Shown here one piece after another: positions 1 to 9,508 of a stretch of DNA of 64,000 nucleotides. The notes beneath the pieces were generated by a model. It was not told where the DNA came from, ran no database searches, and saw nothing but the letters and a program-made list of their open reading frames with translations. The position numbers and the translations under genes are program-made. Within the stretch, counting starts at the first letter, position 1. Every line of letters starts with the position of its first letter. Source of the DNA: Cafeteria roenbergensis (lineage: Eukaryota; Sar; Bigyra; Bicosoecida; Cafeteriaceae); NCBI GenBank assembly GCA_008330645.1, contig VLTN01000020.1, positions 62,001 to 126,000 on the forward strand. Reading direction: 5' to 3'.

Positions 1-2590
1 CACCGTCCTTGGTCGACCCGCAGGCCGGCTTGGAATCGCCGGCCACCGCGGCGCCGCCGCCAGGCGCACCGCCTGCGTCCTCGTCGGCCCCCTCATCTTC
101 GTCGTCCTCGTCCTCCTCCGTCTCCGCGATTTCCTGGTCCTCGCGCCGGTAGAGCTCGCCAGCGCACACGTCCGCCAGGTCCTTTACAGCGTCGCACAGC
201 CCTGTGTCGCAGAACACGGCCGGGTCGGCGAGCATTCGCAGCGAGGTGTGAAGCGCCAGCTCGAGGTCCTGGGACGGATAGCACTGCATTGCCGTCCGCC
301 TCTCCTGGGCGCTTGGCGCCCTGCCTCCTGCAGAGGGCACCGTGCTGGCTCTCCCCACCGCCCGGATGCACTCCGCAAGGTAGCGGGTCATCAGCCGGGG
401 GCCAGGCCCCAGGTTGCGCAGAGTCACAGTCACTTCGGTGGCGGGCGAGGCTGGGCCGTCGCAGCCTGTGGAGTCGCGTGTCGCTGCGGCTCCGCACTGG
501 CGCTTCGCGGCCGGCGAGGCCGGGGTCGCGGCGCCGGCGCCTGCAGAGTCGGATTCATTCCGCTGGCGCTTGGGCGCGGGGCGGCTCGAGCCTCCCTGGC
601 CCGAACCACCCGTGCCGCTCCCTGTGCTGCCGCCTGTGCCGCCGCCGCTGCTGCTGCTGCTGCTGCTGCTGCCGCAATCAGCTGCTGCAGAAGGGTGGGC
701 TTCGCTGGGTGCCTCGGGCGCGGGGCCAGTTGCCTTCGCATCCGTACCTGCTGCTGCGGACCGTTCGCCCGTTGCCGCCCTGGCCTCCCGCATCACGGCC
801 GCCCACAGGCGAACGAGCTGGTCGTCGCGCAGCGAATGGGGCAGACGGTACACCGCCGGGTCAACTGGCCGGAGCGCCGCCGCGGCAGCGCCCAGGCCGC
901 CCGAGGCCAGTACGGCGGCCAGACGCTCAGTGCTTTCGACCGAGGCCGCCGCTCTTTCCACCGGGCGAGACGGGCCCGGAGGAGCCGCACGGCGGGACGG
1001 AGAGGCGTGGACGGCGCGAGGCCCGGCAGGCTCGTCGTCTTCCTCCTCGTCCTCGTCCTCGTCCTCCTCGTCTGCTGGGGTCAGCTCTGCCTCCTTGGCA
1101 CTGCCCGCTGAGCCATGCTCATCGTCATCGTCCTCCTCCACGCACCTCAGAGCGCCCTCGGCGCGGCAGAGCTCGCCGCCATCCACGCCGGGCTCCCCTC
1201 CAAAGCCCGTGGCGCTGTCCAGCTCTGAGCCCAGACGCAGTCCCGCGTCCAACTCCTCGGCGCTCAGCACAGCCACGGGTCTGCCCTGCAGGCCAGACTC
1301 CCCTTGCCCGCGGCAAGCCCCGAACACCCGGCTGCGTCCCCCCGCCAGCCACAGCACCGCCAGCCACACGCACACGCGGGGCACCCACTCGACGCGCCCT
1401 GCGGCCACGTGGCCAAGCCTTTCGGTGCTCGCCGCAGCGGCCTGTCCCGGCAGGGGCCCCATCGGCCCCCAAATCTGCTCGAAGATCCCTCCAGCGGACC
1501 CCTGCCTCATCATGGCGGCGCCGGGCGGGGGGCTCCTGAGCGGGTGAAGCATGGCGACTGCGGCACGGTACGCTGCCGCAGCCGTCGCCTCATCGATACT
1601 GGACACCACTGCGAGGATAGCCGGGGCGGGAGAGGCAGCAGGCTACACGTGCGTGGTGGTGAGGGGAGGGGGGGGGGGGGGTCTCGCTCGAGTGGCGCAC
1701 CTGCAGCGAGGGCGCGCGCTACTGCGCCAGCCAGGCCCCGAACGCGCCAGCCCCGCCGCATCGCGACTCACTGGCTGCCACTGTGCGGATGCACATCGCC
1801 CGGCCGACTGGCAGTGGTGTCCAGGGGCACGACGCCGCAACCGCAGCAGCTGTCTCCAGCATTGAGAGCGGCCCGGCGCCAGAGGGGAGCGCCCGGGCAG
1901 GGCCACCTGCGCCGAGTGGGAGAAGGGGGGGGGGGGGAGGGGAGCAAGCGGCAAAGTGTCGCGCGCGCAGCGCCGGGAGCACGAGCTTTGACGTCAGCGC
2001 GGTTCGCTGGGAGGCAGGCGGCACTTGCTGCCGCGCCTGGGCGCACGACGGGTGGCAGACGGCTCCGCCCTCTCACCCGCCTCCGCCGCCTGGCGCGCCT
2101 TGGCGAGAAGGTCGCGCTTAGACGCAAAATCGCCGTCCACAAGCGCCGCGTCGGCATCCGACAGCCATTCCTCGGCGGCGGAAACCACGCGCTCAAGCAC
2201 GTGCACGGGCACATCGATGGGGTCGGAAACGAAGAAACCCTCTCCGTCCTCCGGCAGCGACTGGGCAAGGAGGCTCTCCTGCCGAGAAGCCAGATCTCTG
2301 TCCGTTGCAGCAAAGGTGTCGGCCCCCGCGAACGTGGCTGTGACGCTCGAAAGCCACGACGCGCGGCCGCGCGCGAGCGGTCCCTGGCTGTTGTCGATGA
2401 CGGAATCCAGCGCCTCCCGCTTCAGGATGTCGGTGCGGGTGACATCAGCAAGGAGCTCCTGGAAGTTGGAGGTCTTGCTGTCGCCGGCCTGTTCTTGGGG
2501 GGCGGCAAGCTGGCGTCCGCGTTTCGAACTCGCTGCAGACCTCTCTCCGCCGCCCAGAGGCGGCTTGGCCCGAGAGCTCCGGCCGGACAT
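1..2590 (-). CDS. Unrecognised acidic/Ser-rich protein, 5' part of gene, two exons
   Basis: The gene reads leftwards and leaves the window. Exon 1 is 2590-2077, starting at an ATG (MSGRSSRAK...). A donor GTGAGA follows, then a 468-nt intron, then an acceptor CTCGCAG, and exon 2 runs 1608-1 without a stop. Exon 1 ends in phase 1 and exon 2 continues it exactly (...QAAEA-VVSSIDEAT...), which supports the splice. About 707 residues are visible. Exon 1 looks predominantly helical (for example ERVVSAAEEWLSDADAAL). Exon 2 carries two acidic Asp/Glu runs, a poly-Ser tract encoded by AGC repeats near 645-672, and two KRQ-type basic clusters (PAPKRQR, PAAKRQC) that could be nuclear localisation signals. 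I recognise no domain family. The coding call rests on the long open frame, phase agreement and splice motifs. Confidence 0.7.
1609..2076 (-). other. Intron 1 of the left-edge gene, with C-homopolymer tracts
   Basis: This GT-AG intron of 468 nt has donor GTGAGA and acceptor TCCTCGCAG. On the coding (minus) strand it contains two long C runs, seen on the plus strand as G runs at about 1668-1681 and 1926-1938. The run nearer the acceptor could serve as, or be part of, the polypyrimidine tract. Reading phase is preserved across the splice. Confidence 0.7.
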
Positions 2591-3055
2591 GCCACCCGTT
2601 CGAACCGCCTTCCCGCCCAGGCCCGACCGCAGCTCGATGGGAGCCTGTGGCGCAGTGCTGCCGGCGGTTCAGCGAGTGCGCGCAGCGCTCGGCTCTGCTG
2701 CTCAAGCTGCGGCGCTTGGCGCGAGCGCAGTCCCAGGAGCAGTCTCACCGGGCCGCGAAATATCGAAAACACGTGCTCAGCAGCAGCAAAAGCGCCGGGC
2801 CGGTCGATGCGGGCTGGTCATTTCCCCCGAGCGCCGGCGCGCGGCAGCAGTTGCGGTGGGCAGTCCGGCTGTCGCAAGCGGAGCGATTGTCAGTTGCGCG
2901 GCCTGGCCACCCCGGAGACTGGCAGCCCCCGGCCCGCACGCCATGCGCCCTTGTGCTGATGCAAGACTGGCAGCTGGCACTCCGTGGGGTCGGCCCACGG
3001 CCATCCCGGCTCCCAAGCACGGGCAGCTGAGGCTTCTTGCCCGAGGCCAAAAAAC
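2591..3055. promoter_or_regulatory. Half of the former divergent promoter region
   Basis: No convincing gene lies here. The segment separates the leftward gene starting at 2590 from the retroelement boundary at 3056. Before the insertion it would have been joined to 9509-9611, making a divergent intergenic region of about 570 bp shared with the CRAL-TRIO gene. No TATA box or other motif was identified with confidence. Confidence 0.4.
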
Positions 3056-3202
3056 ATGAATCCTGTGGTATCGGTGGTTTTGAGGAGTGCCGGCCCGAGG
3101 TAGCTGTGTAGGTTGGCGCCGGCAGACGCGTGAGTGGCAGGAAGGACTCGATTGGAGGGAGAGTCCAACAGCACGGCGGGCAGAGCCAGAGCGGCTCTGC
3201 CC
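3056..3202 (-). repeat. Split direct repeat B2 (3' end of element)
   Basis: This is the second copy of the 147-bp B repeat, identical to B1. Its outer edge at 3056 marks the element boundary. To its left lies non-repeated host sequence (GAGGCCAAAAAAC). Confidence 0.9.
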
Positions 3203-3221
3203 GAGGGCTGGGAGAGGTGGG

Positions 3222-3487
3222 AAACGAATTCACGCGCGCACGCACAGACAGGAGGGCGACGAGGTCGCCTGTTGCGTTGGGTGGAGCGTACGCACCCGTT
3301 GCTGGGAGCCGAGAAGGCGGCGAGCGAGTGCTCGGTGAGGGAGTCCTCAAGTGTGTCGGTTCAGGGCGCAGGCCATGTGGCCCTTTCCCTGGGCAGAGTC
3401 ATCGGGCGGCAGAGCCGCCCGAGCCTCGCCCAAGCGGTACGCACCTGCCCCGTAGATTCAACCAAACGACCCTCCGGTCATATTATA
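3222..3487 (-). repeat. Split direct repeat A2
   Basis: This is the second copy of the 266-bp A repeat, with one mismatch to A1. It lies between B1 and B2 and is separated from B2 by a unique 19-bp spacer (3203-3221). In the Ngaro model this internal copy templates completion of the element's 5' end. Confidence 0.9.
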
Positions 3488-3633
3488 TGAATCCTGTGGT
3501 ATCGGTGGTTTTGAGGAGTGCCGGCCCGAGGTAGCTGTGTAGGTTGGCGCCGGCAGACGCGTGAGTGGCAGGAAGGACTCGATTGGAGGGAGAGTCCAAC
3601 AGCACGGCGGGCAGAGCCAGAGCGGCTCTGCCC
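3487..3633 (-). repeat. Split direct repeat B1
   Basis: This 147-bp repeat is identical base for base to 3056-3202. It follows the recombinase ORF and abuts repeat A2, sharing one base at 3487. The B1-A2 boundary reproduces the sequence that a circularised element would have where its two ends meet. Confidence 0.9.
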
Positions 3634-3699
3634 TCCGTGCCGCCCATGGCCACTTACGGATGTGGTAGGAGGGCGCTGCAGAGCAGCCAACGGCTGGGT

Positions 3700-4905
3700 T
3701 CAGGACGCGCCCACAACGATGGTGCGGACGTAGCGGCGACAGGCGTCGGCGCTGGACCAGCCGCCTAGGGTGGCGAGCTGACCCAGGGTGAAGCCGCCCC
3801 GTGCGACCGCCTCGCTGGCGCTGGAGATCCTCGTCGTGTGGAGCGATACGGCGAGGTCCGTGTGCTTCCGAAGGAGGTCCAGCACGTCCTTGGCCGTGGC
3901 GCCCCGGCCGTCCGCGAGGCGCCACAACGGCTCGTCTGGCGACGCGCCGTGCTTTCGACGCCAGACGACCCACGCGCGAATGTTCTTGGCCGCATTAAGG
4001 CCGCATGGATGGCACTCGGGCGAGCCCGGGGAGCAGCTGGCCCGGATAGTGGTGACCACGCCCTTCCGATCGCCCTTCACCGTGGTGCGTAGGTCCACCA
4101 CGGGGAAGCCCTTGGGGCAAAGGCCGACGGTCACGTGGCCCAGGGGCATGGGGACAGGCTTGCAGCTGTCCGCACGGGACTCGGTCAGGTAGTCCGAGGA
4201 TCGACTCACCGTGTCGAAGCAAAAGGCCAGCGCCAGACGGCATGCCAGGGGCGCGGACTTGTCACTGCAGGCGTCGAGGAACGCGCGGCGAGGCACCGGG
4301 GGTCGCGTGTCAACGGTCTTCGGCAGCCACGCCGCGAGCCGGACCGCCACCAGCTTGTGGGCGAGCACGTCTGGCGTGCTGCGGACGCCCATCGTGCGGC
4401 CGGCGAAGCCGGTGATGGCGCCGATGTAGCTAGATACGGTCCCAGCGCTCAGGTACAAGCACTCGCGGGCCGCGAGGAACGCGAATAAGGCAGCGGCGTC
4501 GTCGGCAATCAGCCGTAGCGGGGAAAAAGCGCGGTCGAGGAGGCGGCTGCGGTGAGCGTACCACCGGACGGCCGAAACGGACGTGATGCGCTTGGACGTC
4601 TTGTCGCAGAGGGCGACCAGGGCGGCATAGCCTGGGCCATACCGATGAGGCAGGCTTGCGAACGGCTCGCACGGTACGGTTCGTGCGCTGCCTCCGAGGT
4701 GGAACGCCGCCGCGTGGGCCACCGCCTCGCAGAATGTGAGGAGGCCATCCCACGACGGAACGGCCCCAGTCGCCGCCCACAGCGAGGGCGCGTCAGGGTC
4801 CAGCGTCCAGCTTTCAGGCACGCGCCGAAAAGATCGTTGCGCCGCTGTCAGGACACGCGGTACCAGCTCGGATCCGCTCGCACCGCGGGCGAAGGATGAT
4901 GCCAT
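3700..4905 (-). CDS. Tyrosine recombinase of the Ngaro element
   Basis: The first ATG (MASSFARGASG...) gives 401 residues. The open frame extends further upstream, but without an ATG. The C-terminal catalytic domain has the tyrosine recombinase signature: an Arg in DTVSRSSDYL, then LHTTRISS (His-x-x-Arg), then GGWSSADACRRYVR, with Trp in the usual His/Trp position and the Tyr nucleophile. In Ngaro/DIRS elements this enzyme replaces an integrase and inserts a circular DNA copy without target duplication, which fits the flanks here. The N-terminal half is an all-helical core-binding-type region (AALFAFLAARECLYLSAGTVSSYIGAI). The reading frame is intact. It is the last ORF before repeat B1. Confidence 0.9.
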   Translation of the reverse strand: MASSFARGASGSELVPRVLTAAQRSFRRVPESWTLDPDAPSLWAATGAVPSWDGLLTFCEAVAHAAAFHLGGSARTVPCEPFASLPHRYGPGYAALVALCDKTSKRITSVSAVRWYAHRSRLLDRAFSPLRLIADDAAALFAFLAARECLYLSAGTVSSYIGAITGFAGRTMGVRSTPDVLAHKLVAVRLAAWLPKTVDTRPPVPRRAFLDACSDKSAPLACRLALAFCFDTVSRSSDYLTESRADSCKPVPMPLGHVTVGLCPKGFPVVDLRTTVKGDRKGVVTTIRASCSPGSPECHPCGLNAAKNIRAWVVWRRKHGASPDEPLWRLADGRGATAKDVLDLLRKHTDLAVSLHTTRISSASEAVARGGFTLGQLATLGGWSSADACRRYVRTIVVGAS

Positions 4906-7389
4906 CGACCCGCGCCGACCGGATTGTGGGGGCCACGCGCTCCCACGCGTGGCGGAGGCCCGTGGCCCAGGTGGCAGAGCCGGCCGCAAATTCTTTGGTG
5001 AAGACGCAGACGTGGCGACTGATCAAGTCGGCCGCTTCGTTCTCGACGCCTGGTATGTGCAGCGCCTCCAAGAAAATACGGTTGTCGAGCAGCAGGGCGG
5101 CAAGGGCCTCGCCGAGGTCGTCGGCGTGCGCCGAAACGGAACTGGCCTTCCCGCGGGACGCGGCCAGAGCGGCCATGTTGTCCGAGAACAGGCGCACCGA
5201 CTTGCCAGCGAGAGCGTCCGCCATGGAATGGACCACCTGCACGACCGTGAGCAGCTCCGACCTCGTGGATGCCGGCACGCGGGCGTCGTACTCGACGGTG
5301 AGTGCCGTGGGGAGGAGGCCACGGCCCCGCGTACCGTCGTGCAGGACGCCGTTGACCACCGACGATGCCGCGAGGGCGACGGCGCCGCCCCGAGAGGACG
5401 AAGCATCCGTGATTAGGGTGACGGCCGGAAACTTGTCCGGGAACGCCCGGCGGCACACGTCGGAGACGGGCCAGACGCGGCGCACGAAAAGACTGCGTAA
5501 GCGGTCGGCGCCCGAGGCCGCGGCCCGAGAGAACCGGGCACCCGAGGCGGCCCCCGAGAGAGCCTGGCGCAGCCGGCGTAGCCAGAGTCCGACCGGCGGA
5601 GCGACGCACGCCAACCAGCCAAGGCGACCCAGCAGGCGCCGCAAAGAAGGAGGCGACACGGCCCCGCGGACCGTGACGGACGCCAGTTCCTGCTCGAGGG
5701 ATTCCGCCAGGGCGGGGGTGTAGCCGATGGTGGCCTCTGGGCCGGCCGTTGAGATGGAGAGGCCGATCCACTGAATCGAGGTGTCCGGCGGGGGGCACTT
5801 GGCCTCAGCCATCGGGAGCCCCAGCGCGGAGAATCTGCGGATGACCGACAGGCGGAAGGCGTCTGCCTCCGCCCTGGTGCCGACCACGTAGCCCAGCGTG
5901 TCGTCGCAGTAACTCACGACGCGGGCCCGGCCATCCGCGCGGCGGAGGCTCTTAGCCACCGCGTGAACGATGGCGTTCATGGCGCTGGACGACCACCGCG
6001 ACCCCATGCTGCAGGTGGTGACGCGGTACGTGCGGCCCGCCCACCGCACAGACGCGGCCCCCGCGCTTGGGCCGAGAGCATGATGCGGCGGAAGGCCGTC
6101 GTGATGTCCCACGACATGAGGAAGACGGACTGGCCCGGCGCCGGGCTGGGCGCAGTACGCAGCCAAGCCGCCACCCCCGGGATGGACACGGTGGCCGGGA
6201 AAGGCAGGCGACTGGTGTCGCAGGCGCCGTTCGGCCCGCGTACCTTCCCCGAGCGGGATCGGCTGCTGTCGTCGCAGATAAGCCGACCCCGACCGTTGGT
6301 CTTCGCGACAAGGCTGAGGGGGCTCGGCGGCGGTGCCCGCGCCCCGGGGGGAACGGGGACGATCCACCAGTTGTCGGCGTCCCGCTGGAGTAGCGACTGG
6401 ACAGAGTCCGCGGTACCGGCGTTGTCCAGGCGGTTCGGACGAGGCTGGAAGGCCGCGACGGGGTGCGAAAGCTCCGCCGGGGCGCCGAGGAGCGCGCACG
6501 CGAAGGCGTGATGCCAGGACGAATCACCCGGGCGCCGGAGCTCCCGCAGGACCGCGACAGGGCAGAGTCGGGGCACGTCAGGATTGGCGAGCGGAGCCAC
6601 GACGGGGAAATCCGCCAGCGTGCCGGGCGAGCCGTCGTGGCGGGCGCCGGCCGACGACGCGGCTTCGTTCGCGGCCGCGTCGACGGCCGGAGCGAGGACG
6701 CCGGAACGGGACAGCTCGCCGAGCCATGTGCCCAGCTCCTCCGGCGGGACGGAGTGGACGTCCATGTCATTAGCGGCGAGGAGGGCCGCCGCGCGTTGGA
6801 AGTGTACAGAGGGGGATCCGGGGGCCGCCCACGACTGCCCCGAGGACGAGACCCGTTGTGGGGGCGCTGGGACAACCGGAGCCGGCGCAGTCAGCGAGCT
6901 GCGGTATCGCTCGGCGGCTGGGCTGGCCCGGTACGGCGTGGCGACCGGCAGACGGGCCGGAGGCCGCAGGGGCACCTCCGCCGGCCCGTCGTGTGGGGGC
7001 CCGCCGGCGCGCGGGACCCGGGTTCGGCGTGCTGCTCGGCGGGGCCCCCGGCGGGCCGTCCTCGTGGGCGGACCGCCGCCGACCCAGGGCACCGGGCTTC
7101 GGCGTGGGGCCCGGAACGACCGGGGACAGTGGCCGCGCGCCGCCGGGCGGAGCCGCGCGACGCCGGAGGGGTCGGGCCCGCGTCGTGGAGCACATCCGCC
7201 CATCGGGTGGGCGCCCCCGACGCGGCCAGGGCCCGCTGGGGTCCCGGCGCCGTGGTCCCCGCGCGACCACCGGGGCGAGGTTGTAGGCGCGCGGCGTTGG
7301 CGTGGCCGCGGCCGACAGTTCCTCGTGTGTGCGGGTAGTGCTCGGCTGTGCGTCAGTGCGCGCGTCGGCTGGGACGGCGCGCTCCTCAC
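4814..7389 (-). CDS. Reverse transcriptase-RNase H of the Ngaro element, frame broken once
   Basis: Reverse transcriptase motifs run in order but across two frames. The first frame (about 7389-6063; no ATG at its head, so the start is uncertain) has SLVAKTNGRGRLICDDSS and motif A (FLMSWDITTAFRRIML). The second frame (about 6060-4814) has a motif-B-like MGSRWSS and the catalytic SYCDDTLGYV. RNase H follows with LITDASSSRGG, TRSELLTVV and LFSDNMAAL, which supply the acidic catalytic residues. The frame switch occurs at a run of five C (6058-6062 on the plus strand), one base short of the run that would keep the frame. The two parts together would be a normal DIRS-order RT-RNase H. The end overlaps the recombinase ORF by about 90 nt. 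It copies the element's RNA into DNA. Confidence 0.85.
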
Positions 7390-7413
7390 GCGATACTCCG
7401 CGGAGGCGCCGAG

Positions 7414-7960
7414 TCAGCGCCGCGGAGAGCCTCGAAAATCCGACCGGCCAACGCGAGGCAGACCCCTTAGCAGATCGGCGAGAGAGGTGGCCGCACCCGA
7501 CGCGCCGGCGGCCGCGAGCCGGGCCCACAGGTCAGCCTCCGTCGCTTCGGGACGTCCCGCCAGGCGCTTCAGGGTAGCAAGGCGGTCCTTGGGAGCGGCC
7601 CGGCCGACCTCGAGCCATACGACGTCGCCGGTTTCGTCCGAGATCGCCGTGGAGGCCTCGTGGGGCGACATGCCGAGGAGGAGCCGTACGGCGGCGGTAA
7701 CAGTCCTCGGCTTGGTAGAGCCGGACGTGAGGGGCCGGCTGGTTGACGTCGCCGCCGTCGCCGCTGCCGCCGAGCCGCGCCCCGAGGCAGCAGCGGCGGT
7801 CGCCGCCCGGGTGGGCTCGGAGGGGACGCTAAGCCACGGGCTAATGTCGCGAGAGGTTGGCAGAACGAACGCCGGGCGGTCCGGCGGTGCCCGCCGACGC
7901 GGATATGAGACGGCCTCGCTCCAGGTGGCGTCGACGCCCGCGTCCGTGACTGGGAAAATC
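7414..7960 (-). CDS. Probable frame-shifted C-terminal part of the gag-like product
   Basis: A second frame becomes protein-like where the first gag frame decays: ...VTDAGVDATWSEAVSYP... through GMSPHEASTAISDETGDVVWLEV and KDRLATLKRLAGRPEATEADLWARL, ending with TGA at 7414-7416. The left boundary given here is approximate. Reaching this frame from the 462-residue ORF needs one frame change, either a programmed shift or a one-base mutation in this copy; two T-rich runs near 7960-7980 are candidate places. The frame is the same as that of the downstream reverse transcriptase, separated from it only by the TGA. No family is recognised. Confidence 0.45.
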
Positions 7961-9229
7961 GATGACCAGGAAAAGGACGGCCAGACTGAGGCCGAAGGCG
8001 GGGCCGACCGAACACACGCTGAGGAACACGGCGTTCTCGGCGATCACGGGGCGCAGCGCCTTGCCCAGGGCGCTCGTCATGGCTTTGGCGAACGCGACCT
8101 CGCTGGCCTCGGGACCACGGTCTTGAGCCAGGTCGTCGTCGCCGAAGGAAAGGAGGGCCGTCTCGATGTCCTCGGCCACCTTGCGGAGCGTGGCCGACAC
8201 TGCCTCTGCCGCACCCGCCAAGGCGGGAGGCGCGTAGCGGGACTGGTCCCGAACCCTCGAGATCGCGAGGGCCGCGGTGCGAAGGAACCGGGCGGCGTCG
8301 ATAGGTCTGGGCCTGGCACCCGTAGCGAGGTCCCTCACGAAGGCTGCCGCAGCGGCGTCCGCCGGAGCCCCCGTGGAGCGGAGGCCCTTGGGGTCCATGT
8401 CCAGCAGGAGTGCCGTGGCGCAGTGCTCGCGAGCAACGTCGACAAAACCCAGCGCGCTGGCCCTGCCGGCCGCATCGGCCGCCGCTGAGCTGACGGTGCT
8501 GACGAGTCGAGCCCGGAGGTCCGTGGGGCGAGTGCCCTCGCCCGCGGCGAGCGCGTTCGCTGGGGAGTCGCGCCGACCGCCGGCGGAAGCCGGCGCGGTC
8601 CGGGAAGCCGCCGCAAAGTCCGACAGGTCACAGTCCGGTGGGGTTTCCCCCGGGACCGCAGTGCCTGCCGCGCGGGCGGAGCCGGGCGCGTCCGGCGTGG
8701 TAGACGACTGGCCGTCCGGCCGCTCAGGGCCGGCCGCTGCAACCGACGCGGCAAGCAACCGGGCCAGCGCGAGCGCCTTCGCGTGGAAAACGGCCGCCTC
8801 ATGGACGGTGCCAAACCCGGTCCAGGCCCGGGCGAGCTCGGCGTCGGAAACGAGACTTGACAAGGCATCGAGAGCAGGAGATAAGTCGGGCAGAGCTTCT
8901 TTGAGGCGGGGATCGGTTGCGATGAGGACAACCATGCCTCCGGCCTCCAGTGGGAGGCGATCCGTGGCCGCAGCACCTGCCTCGGGGGGGCCGTCGTCCA
9001 GTTGGGACAGGATGGCCCCGATGACAGTGCGCGGGGGCTGGGACGGCGTCAGGAAGCCGGACGACGGGGAGCTGCGCAGCGCAGCCACTGTTCCCGGGGA
9101 CAAGGGGAGCGCCCGCCGGACCATCCTGGCCAGCTGCGGAAGGACTTGCCAGTCTTCCCAAGATTCCGGGAGTCCGGAACCGGCCAGGGCGGCCCAGAAG
9201 GCGTCGTTCATGCGCGGGGGCGAAGGCAT
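7841..9229 (-). CDS. Gag-like ORF of the Ngaro element
   Basis: The ORF starts at an ATG at 9229, 14 bases inside repeat A1, and codes for 462 residues (MPSPPRMNDAFWAAL...). It is the first ORF of the element, the position of gag in Ngaro elements. I see no zinc knuckle or other diagnostic motif, so the name rests on position. The sequence is Ala/Leu-rich and helical over most of its length (LARLLAASVAAAG, AIVRDLA-type stretches). The last 50 or so residues change to an Arg-rich composition that looks out of frame, while the plus-two frame in the same stretch becomes protein-like. The biologically relevant product may therefore shift frame near 7940-8000 and end at 7414 rather than at 7841. 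Confidence 0.65.
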   Translation of the reverse strand: MPSPPRMNDAFWAALAGSGLPESWEDWQVLPQLARMVRRALPLSPGTVAALRSSPSSGFLTPSQPPRTVIGAILSQLDDGPPEAGAAATDRLPLEAGGMVVLIATDPRLKEALPDLSPALDALSSLVSDAELARAWTGFGTVHEAAVFHAKALALARLLAASVAAAGPERPDGQSSTTPDAPGSARAAGTAVPGETPPDCDLSDFAAASRTAPASAGGRRDSPANALAAGEGTRPTDLRARLVSTVSSAAADAAGRASALGFVDVAREHCATALLLDMDPKGLRSTGAPADAAAAAFVRDLATGARPRPIDAARFLRTAALAISRVRDQSRYAPPALAGAAEAVSATLRKVAEDIETALLSFGDDDLAQDRGPEASEVAFAKAMTSALGKALRPVIAENAVFLSVCSVGPAFGLSLAVLFLVIDFPSHGRGRRRHLERGRLISASAGTAGPPGVRSANLSRH

Positions 9230-9242
9230 CGTGCCGGAAGGA

Positions 9243-9508
9243 AAACGAATTCACGCGCGCACGCACAGACAGGAGGGCGACGAGGTCGCCTGTTGCGTTG
9301 GGTGGAGCGTACGCACCCGTTGCTGGGAGCCGAGAAGGCGGCGAGCGAGTGCTCGGTGAGGGAGTCCTCAAGCGTGTCGGTTCAGGGCGCAGGCCATGTG
9401 GCCCTTTCCCTGGGCAGAGTCATCGGGCGGCAGAGCCGCCCGAGCCTCGCCCAAGCGGTACGCACCTGCCCCGTAGATTCAACCAAACGACCCTCCGGTC
9501 ATATTATA
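9243..9508 (-). repeat. Split direct repeat A1 (5' end of element)
   Basis: This 266-bp repeat is identical to 3222-3487 except for one base (C at 9373, T at 3352). It forms the upstream end of the element as transcribed and probably holds its promoter, which is inferred by analogy with Ngaro and DIRS elements. Its outer edge ends in a short AT-rich run (TATTATA), striking in this GC-rich DNA. Confidence 0.9.

Larger units (their letters stand above)
3056..9508 (-). mobile_element. Ngaro-like tyrosine-recombinase retrotransposon with split direct repeats
   Basis: This 6,453-bp element is read on the minus strand. Its repeats are arranged A1 (9243-9508), ORFs, B1 (3487-3633), A2 (3222-3487), B2 (3056-3202), which is the split-direct-repeat layout of Ngaro-type elements in the DIRS order. 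Between A1 and B1 lie a gag-like ORF, a reverse transcriptase with RNase H, and a tyrosine recombinase. No methyltransferase domain or inverted terminal repeats were seen, which argues against a true DIRS element. The B1-A2 junction at 3487 is exactly the junction expected if the two element ends were joined in a circle. No target-site duplication is evident at the flanks (...CCAAAAAAC and AATCTGCACC...), as expected for recombinase-mediated integration. Repeat copies are almost identical, so the insertion is young. The RT frame is interrupted by one base, so this copy may not be autonomous as sequenced. Confidence 0.92.

Noticed and set aside
248-1547. Plus-strand frames over the left edge, including a poly-Leu and poly-Ser product
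   Set aside because: They mirror AGC/GCT repeats in exon 2 of the leftward gene. The minus frame joins to exon 1 in phase and is preferred.
3100-3534. Small open frames inside the A and B repeats
   Set aside because: They recur in every repeat copy simply because the DNA is repeated. They lack coding features and overlap in several frames.
6584-8488. Plus-strand frame of 634 codons across the retroelement
   Set aside because: It is antisense to the gag-like and RT regions, which have the right order and motifs for a Ngaro element.
3056-9508. Classification as a DIRS element or an LTR retrotransposon
   Set aside because: There are no inverted terminal repeats, no internal complementary region and no integrase. 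Split direct repeats with a tyrosine recombinase indicate the Ngaro type.
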